The notes under the pieces are model-generated. The model searched no databases and was not told the origin of the DNA. It saw only the letters and a list, made by a program, of their open reading frames with translations. A stretch of DNA of 9,993 bases from Proteobacteria bacterium UBA6921 (GTDB taxonomy: Bacteria > Pseudomonadota > Gammaproteobacteria > SG8-11): assembly GCA_002450895.1 (NCBI GenBank), contig DKAR01000018.1, positions 1 to 9,993 of the forward strand, in the 5' to 3' direction. Positions 5,928 through 9,993 of this stretch are shown piece by piece (positions within the stretch are counted from its first letter, which is position 1; each line of letters starts with the position of its first letter). The position numbers and the translations under genes are program-made.

Positions 5928-7934
5928 CAGTTCGTTGAGCGTGCCGGAGAGCTGATTCAGCACCGCTACTTGCTCGTTGACAGCCTCGACGGCCTGGTCG
6001 GTGTCTACCGTCAGCTTTTCAATGACCCCCACACTCGAGCGCACGTTGCTTGCAGAACTTGATTGCTGTTCTGCAGCACTGGCGATTTGCTCGGTCATTT
6101 GCGAGATGTTGGATACGGCGGCCGTAATCGCCTGCAAGGAGTTTCCGGCCTTGGATGCCATGTCGGCCGTCGAGCGCGCCACAACCGAGTTCTTCGTCAT
6201 TCGCTCAACGGCGGCCATCGCGTCGCGTTGCAGCGTTTCGACCTTTGTTTGAATCTGTTTTGTTTCTGAATGCGTTCTCGTCGCAAGCGTTCGAACCTCA
6301 TCCGCAACAACGGCAAATCCCCTGCCCTGCTCGCCTGCGCGGGCGGCTTCAATTGCTGCATTCAGCGCCAGAAGATTGGTCTGTTCGGTGATGCCCCGAA
6401 TGACATCGATGATTGTGCCGATGCTTTGAATTTCGTTACCGAGACGCTCGATCAGGTTCGCCGTTTCCTGCGTTTCGGTGGCGAGCGAATTTATGGCTTC
6501 AAGTGCGCTCTTTACCGTTTTCTGTCCGGATGCCGTCTCGGCATCCGCGTTGCGCGCGGCGCCTGCCGCGTGTTCGGCTCCTTCCGCCACGTTATGTGCG
6601 GAATCCGTCATCTGCTGGATCGACGTCACGATTTCCGAACTCGTGTGCTTCTGTTGATCCAGTGCTATGCGGGAACGTCCGGCAAGTTCGCCCATCTCTT
6701 TTGAAGCTGTTGACAGTTGACGAGTCGCACCGCCGACCTTGCGAATCAGATCCTGGATGTTTCCGGAAAACTGGTTGAACGCATCCGACAGCTGGCCAAT
6801 TTCGTCCTGGCCGTGCACCGGCAGCCGCTTCGTTAAATCGCCTTCGCCGCGTGCGATATCCTGCATGGCGTGGGCTGCATTCTTGAGCGGATCGGAAATC
6901 ATCCGTGCCACGACCCAGGAAATTACGCCGCCGAAAGTTAGCCCCACAACCAGAAGCAGTGTCATGAAGCTGCTGGACACAACGACCTGGGTACCAAGTG
7001 CCTCACTTGTGTCCTTAATCAGGCTCCGTTGTGACTCCACGATTTCGCCCATTTTGTAGTCGAGCTTGCGAACAATCGGTGAAATTTCCGCCCGCACCAG
7101 ATAGGCATCCATGCGCGCCTGTTCTCCGGCGAAGATCTTTTCGAGTTCAACCATCTGTTTCTGAAATCGACCGTAAATGTCGACAATCGAGCCAACTGCT
7201 TCTTCCTGCTCAAATGTGTACAGATTCTTGAACTTTTTTATCTTGTCGATTTCCTTCCCGGCGCTGTCCACATAGATCATCATGTTGGCGCGGACATCCT
7301 CGTTGCCGAAAATGACGTACAGACGAAGATTGGTCATCACGTTTGACCACAAGTAGCGCAGCTCTTCACAGGCCAAAAGGAAGGCCTTGCGCTTGTCACT
7401 CGACGACTCACCCTGTTCGCTCGCGATCATGCTGGCGACCGCTTGCAATAATTCCTGGCTCAATGGATTTATATGTTGGCCCGCGTAACCCAGTGCGGCG
7501 TAGTTTTTGTTTTGCTGCGTCGCGACTTCCTCGATTTGATCGCGATAGGACCGAAACTGGTTTATCAATTGCTCAACTTCACGAAGACCCGCCTGACTCT
7601 TGTCATCCCCTTTTGCCAAGGCCTGGCGCAAGTCCGCCAGTGAAACGTCAAGATTTTTCAGGCTCGCCTCGTAGGCATTCTTGTGAATTTCCTCCTGGGT
7701 CAGCATGTAGAAGCCCAGCGACGTGGTCGCCGCCTTGACCTGGGTCATCAAACTGGTCGATGCAAGAGTGGCAGGCTGAATCTCATCAACAATTTTCGAC
7801 ACACGCTTTCCCGTATCCGCCAGGCTGAACCAGGCAGTGATCACAGCAAACGCCAAAATCGCAAGGACAATGGAGAACGACATCCAAAGTCGCTTGGAAA
7901 TGGGAAATCGGGCAAGGAAAGCCTGAATATTCAT
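5907..7934 (-). CDS. Methyl-accepting chemotaxis protein with a long helical periplasmic sensor
   Basis: A transmembrane chemoreceptor that relays ligand binding to the CheA-CheW array. 675 residues. TM1 is at about 17-38, followed by a periplasmic region of about 280 residues (39-317) that is alpha-helical throughout and too long for a single four-helix bundle, resembling a double-bundle (HBM-type) sensor. TM2 is at about 318-343 and HAMP at about 344-397 (DPLKNAAHAMQDIARGEGDL, then DEIGQLSDAFNQF). The coiled-coil signalling domain fills 398-675. The hairpin tip carries the conserved EQTNLLALNAAIEAARAGEQ (517-536) and GRGFAVVADEVRTLA. Arm lengths fit roughly the 40-heptad class. No C-terminal CheR/CheB-tethering pentapeptide is present. 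The ATG at 7934 is chosen over the upstream GTG-type start at 7988 because TM1 follows at once and a sigma-28-like promoter lies between the two. The ligand is unknown. No other che gene is in the window. Confidence 0.95.
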   Translation of the reverse strand: MNIQAFLARFPISKRLWMSFSIVLAILAFAVITAWFSLADTGKRVSKIVDEIQPATLASTSLMTQVKAATTSLGFYMLTQEEIHKNAYEASLKNLDVSLADLRQALAKGDDKSQAGLREVEQLINQFRSYRDQIEEVATQQNKNYAALGYAGQHINPLSQELLQAVASMIASEQGESSSDKRKAFLLACEELRYLWSNVMTNLRLYVIFGNEDVRANMMIYVDSAGKEIDKIKKFKNLYTFEQEEAVGSIVDIYGRFQKQMVELEKIFAGEQARMDAYLVRAEISPIVRKLDYKMGEIVESQRSLIKDTSEALGTQVVVSSSFMTLLLVVGLTFGGVISWVVARMISDPLKNAAHAMQDIARGEGDLTKRLPVHGQDEIGQLSDAFNQFSGNIQDLIRKVGGATRQLSTASKEMGELAGRSRIALDQQKHTSSEIVTSIQQMTDSAHNVAEGAEHAAGAARNADAETASGQKTVKSALEAINSLATETQETANLIERLGNEIQSIGTIIDVIRGITEQTNLLALNAAIEAARAGEQGRGFAVVADEVRTLATRTHSETKQIQTKVETLQRDAMAAVERMTKNSVVARSTADMASKAGNSLQAITAAVSNISQMTEQIASAAEQQSSSASNVRSSVGVIEKLTVDTDQAVEAVNEQVAVLNQLSGTLNELVTRFRV

Positions 7935-7967
7935 CTGGGTCGCCACCAGCAGAGGTCGACGCTGACT

Positions 7968-7994
7968 GTGTCGGCAGCGGCGGACCAAGCCTTA
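7968..7994 (-). promoter_or_regulatory. Sigma-28 (FliA)-like promoter of the chemoreceptor gene
   Basis: On the minus strand, TAAG (7994-7991), a 15-nt spacer and GCCGACAC (7975-7968) match the FliA consensus TAAA-N15-GCCGATAA at 3/4 and 6/8 positions with the exact spacing. Transcription would begin near 7961, about 27 nt before the ATG at 7934. Chemoreceptors are a classic FliA regulon class, which raises the likelihood. Confidence 0.55.
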
Positions 7995-8020
7995 GCGGGT
8001 GTCGACAATTACTTTGGCGT

Positions 8021-8041
8021 CCGCGGGCGATACGCCCGCGG
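8021..8041 (-). terminator. Perfect 9-bp GC-rich hairpin, likely terminator of the beta-helix gene
   Basis: CCGCGGGCG (8021-8029) and CGCCCGCGG (8033-8041) form a perfect stem with a 3-nt loop, 22 nt after the stop codon of the beta-helix protein gene and before the chemoreceptor promoter. The position fits a terminator that insulates the two same-strand genes. No U-run follows on the minus strand, so it could also be an mRNA-protecting stem. Confidence 0.5.
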
Positions 8042-8063
8042 TGTCACTGCGGTCCAGGGAATG

Positions 8064-9993
8064 TTATGGGGCGTACTCGTAGGCCCCGATATCGATGGTC
8101 CCGTTGCTCGGGCGGGCCTGGCGATGAGCCGGGTGGAGATACTGGTAGACCGGTTGCGCGTCGTATCCGTTCAGTGTGCCGGGATTGCTGCCCTGATTGA
8201 TCGCCGGGGATGTGCTCAGCAAGCGGTAGTCATATCCACTCTTGTCGACGAACCCCGGGCTCGCGGTATTCAGGTTGGTGGTCTTGGTGATCGCGCCCGC
8301 AGGACCACTGACTTCTGTTCCGGCACCGACGAATATGTTGTTAATCACATCGACTACGGATACTCCACTCGCGGCAAAAACATAATTACCGCTTCCACGA
8401 TCATTGACCATGGAATTGTTGACCAGATAGAGGTTGTTTGTACGACCCGGCAGAAGCTGTTCGCTTCCGTAATTAATCATGCTCCAATTATCGGTATTTG
8501 GTCCCTGCTGAAGCACATTACCAACGATGTAGGACAAGCCAGCGTTCGGTAAGTCTATTGTGTAACTTCCGTCGCCGCCTTCGTTCATGATTCTGTTATA
8601 GAGGATATAGTTCGTTTGAGCTCTGCTCTTTAGTTCATGTCCAATGTGCGCATTGTGAGAGTAGTTATGCCGGAAAATTAGTCGAGTAACAGCATAGTCC
8701 ATGTACAGGTTATGGGTCATTCCATCACCGCCGATTCCGTTGTGATTGAATTCACTGTATTCAATCAAGACTTCACCTGCACCACCGAGAATCCCGTTTT
8801 CATTGTCATGAAAGTAGGCATTGCATACGACGAGTCCGCTGGCATCGGCTCTTATTCCGGCGCCATTTTGATCAGTTACCTGTGCACCCGAAAATTCTAC
8901 GTTTTCGACAACGACGTTGTTTCCGTACATCACCCACAGACCTTTCCCATTTCCGGCATCGGGAATGCGTTTTGTTCCGCGAATCTGTGCCCGACCACCG
9001 ACGCCACGTAACGTAAGATTGTTACGATTCCACACCATTGGATCGTCTACATATTCGCCGGCATCGATTTCCACCACGTCGCCATCAAGGGATGCCGCGC
9101 CAGCGAGACTGGGCTTAGAGTACATTTTTCCCGGACCTACGGTCAGGATGCGAGCCGCGCCTATATTCTGAACCACAGGTGTCGACCCAATATTCAAAGT
9201 GGTTGTACCGGCAAACGAGATTGGATCGTTCTGGCCGGGAACATCGCTGGCCGCCTGGTTAGTAAAGGCGAGCGTGTACGTTCCGGAAGCGATGCCATTA
9301 AATGCGTACGAGAAAGTACACGCATTGTCGTTTTGCGTTACCAGTGCACTGGCGATCGGATCGCCGCTGCCGTCGTAGTCATCCGGAGTGACGGTGCCGG
9401 CGTACAGATACACTTTGTTGACCCCGTTTCGATTGATGCGGCTGCTGTCGACGAATCCGGAAATCGATCCGGCAACACCTGAAGTCACCGTCACTGTCAC
9501 GCTGCGTGACACCGCTCCGCCTGCACCTGTGCAGTCCAGCGTGAAGGTCTTGGTTGCCGTCAGACCTGAGACAATTTCAGAATCAGACAACGTTTTGGTC
9601 CCGCTCCATCCGCCGGAGGCCGTACATGAAGACGCGTTTGAACTTGACCAGGTGAGCGTGGTTGATCCGTTGTATGCCAAAGAGGTTGGGTTTGCGCTCA
9701 GTGTCAACGTCGGCGCAGGAGGCGCGGCGACAGACACCGTAACACTTTTCTTCGTCGTTCCACCTGACCCGGTGCAACCCAACGTATAGGTTGAGGTTGC
9801 CGTCAAACCGGAAACGTCCTGACTTCCACTCGTTCCCTTTGGACCGCTCCAGCTTCCTTCAGCAAGACACGAGTCCGCACCACTGCTCGACCAAGTTAGT
9901 TTGACGGAGCCGTTATAGGCGATTGACGTCGAACTGGCCGAAAGATTCACCGTCGGCGGTGGCGGGAGCACCAAAATGTTCAAGTCGGCCGAA
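8064..9993 (-). CDS. Secreted Ig-like repeat and parallel beta-helix protein, partial (N-terminus outside the window)
   Basis: 642 residues of an exported protein whose frame is open through the right edge, so signal peptide and start are not visible; the apparent TTG start at 9983 is internal. In order: a proline hinge (PPPP); two Ig-like repeats of 74 residues, each with one cysteine pair 31 residues apart; a beta-rich domain (about 170-280) of the kind that decorates surface proteins; and a right-handed parallel beta-helix (about 285-565) with Asn-rich turns such as ENVEFSGAQV, NLTLRGVGG and VNNSMVN. The C-terminus ends in GTIDIGAYEYAP, a closing motif common in secreted beta-helix proteins. 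The fold suits polysaccharide binding or cleavage, but I see no convincing catalytic triad of a known lyase, so no enzyme activity is assigned. Surface location and carbohydrate contact are inference. Confidence 0.85.
   Translation of the reverse strand, partial: SADLNILVLPPPPTVNLSASSTSIAYNGSVKLTWSSSGADSCLAEGSWSGPKGTSGSQDVSGLTATSTYTLGCTGSGGTTKKSVTVSVAAPPAPTLTLSANPTSLAYNGSTTLTWSSSNASSCTASGGWSGTKTLSDSEIVSGLTATKTFTLDCTGAGGAVSRSVTVTVTSGVAGSISGFVDSSRINRNGVNKVYLYAGTVTPDDYDGSGDPIASALVTQNDNACTFSYAFNGIASGTYTLAFTNQAASDVPGQNDPISFAGTTTLNIGSTPVVQNIGAARILTVGPGKMYSKPSLAGAASLDGDVVEIDAGEYVDDPMVWNRNNLTLRGVGGRAQIRGTKRIPDAGNGKGLWVMYGNNVVVENVEFSGAQVTDQNGAGIRADASGLVVCNAYFHDNENGILGGAGEVLIEYSEFNHNGIGGDGMTHNLYMDYAVTRLIFRHNYSHNAHIGHELKSRAQTNYILYNRIMNEGGDGSYTIDLPNAGLSYIVGNVLQQGPNTDNWSMINYGSEQLLPGRTNNLYLVNNSMVNDRGSGNYVFAASGVSVVDVINNIFVGAGTEVSGPAGAITKTTNLNTASPGFVDKSGYDYRLLSTSPAINQGSNPGTLNGYDAQPVYQYLHPAHRQARPSNGTIDIGAYEYAP
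9486..9707 (-). repeat. Ig-like repeat, copy 2
   Basis: Encodes 74 residues from LTLSANPTSLAYNGS to SVTVTV. It aligns without gaps to copy 1 with a period of 81 residues (243 nt), with 47 of 74 residues identical by my count. The cysteine pair (SSC, LDC) is conserved. Confidence 0.85.
9729..9950 (-). repeat. Ig-like repeat, copy 1
   Basis: Encodes 74 residues from VNLSASSTSIAYNGS to SVTVSV, with the same LTWSSS core, cysteine pair and VSGLTAT block as copy 2. More copies may lie upstream beyond the right edge. Confidence 0.85.

Noticed and set aside
7683..8552. Plus-strand open frame of 289 codons across the chemoreceptor start and the beta-helix gene end
   Set aside because: Both strands opposite carry well supported genes, and the frame crosses the promoter and hairpin; no signal or domain is seen.
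9981..9983. TTG as the true start of the beta-helix protein
   Set aside because: The frame continues open to the window edge, and no signal peptide follows the TTG, so the gene is cut by the window rather than starting here.
1..9993. Mobile elements, CRISPR arrays, tRNA or rRNA genes
   Set aside because: I saw no transposase or integrase motifs, no regularly spaced repeats and no cloverleaf or rRNA-like sequence.

Overview
The window looks like ordinary chromosomal DNA from a Gram-negative bacterium, most likely a gammaproteobacterium related to the Xanthomonadales, Nevskiales or Steroidobacteraceae. The evidence is a truA-trpF-trpB gene order, Sec-type lipoproteins, a methyl-accepting chemotaxis protein with a sigma-28-like promoter, and moderately high GC. 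The lineage is inferred from gene order and protein style, not from a database search.

Left block (1-5065, all minus strand, so read right to left): a small lipoprotein of unknown function (start 4912) is translationally coupled by a TAATG overlap to a YihY/BrkB-family membrane protein with an extra C-terminal domain. After an 86-bp gap comes a CbiQ/EcfT-like membrane protein, followed by tightly packed truA (tRNA pseudouridine synthase), trpF (phosphoribosylanthranilate isomerase) and the first part of trpB (tryptophan synthase beta), which runs off the left edge. Spacings of 5, 12 and 20 bp suggest ecfT-truA-trpF-trpB is one transcript, probably continuing into trpA outside the window. TrpF and TrpB act in the last steps of tryptophan synthesis. 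TruA and the EcfT-like protein are functionally unrelated operon partners.

Middle (4913-5106): a 194-bp divergent intergenic region with a good sigma-70-like promoter for the leftward lipoprotein. Rightward lies a second lipoprotein (5107-5901) with a very Gly/Ser/Thr-rich linker and a cysteine-containing C-terminal domain I do not recognise.

Right block: a methyl-accepting chemotaxis protein (5907-7934, minus) converges on that lipoprotein with 5 bp between the stop codons. An 8-bp inverted repeat straddles both gene ends. Upstream of it are a sigma-28-like promoter and, behind that, a perfect 9-bp hairpin. The hairpin probably ends the last gene, a secreted protein with two Ig-like repeats and a parallel beta-helix, whose 5' part lies beyond the right edge.

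I found no mobile element, RNA gene, CRISPR array or clear undescribed system. The most useful observations are regulatory (the sigma-28-like promoter that sets the chemoreceptor start, the hairpins, the TAATG coupling), an apparently orphan EcfT-like gene in a trp/tru operon, and two lipoproteins of unknown function. No stretch longer than 300 bases lacks a gene.
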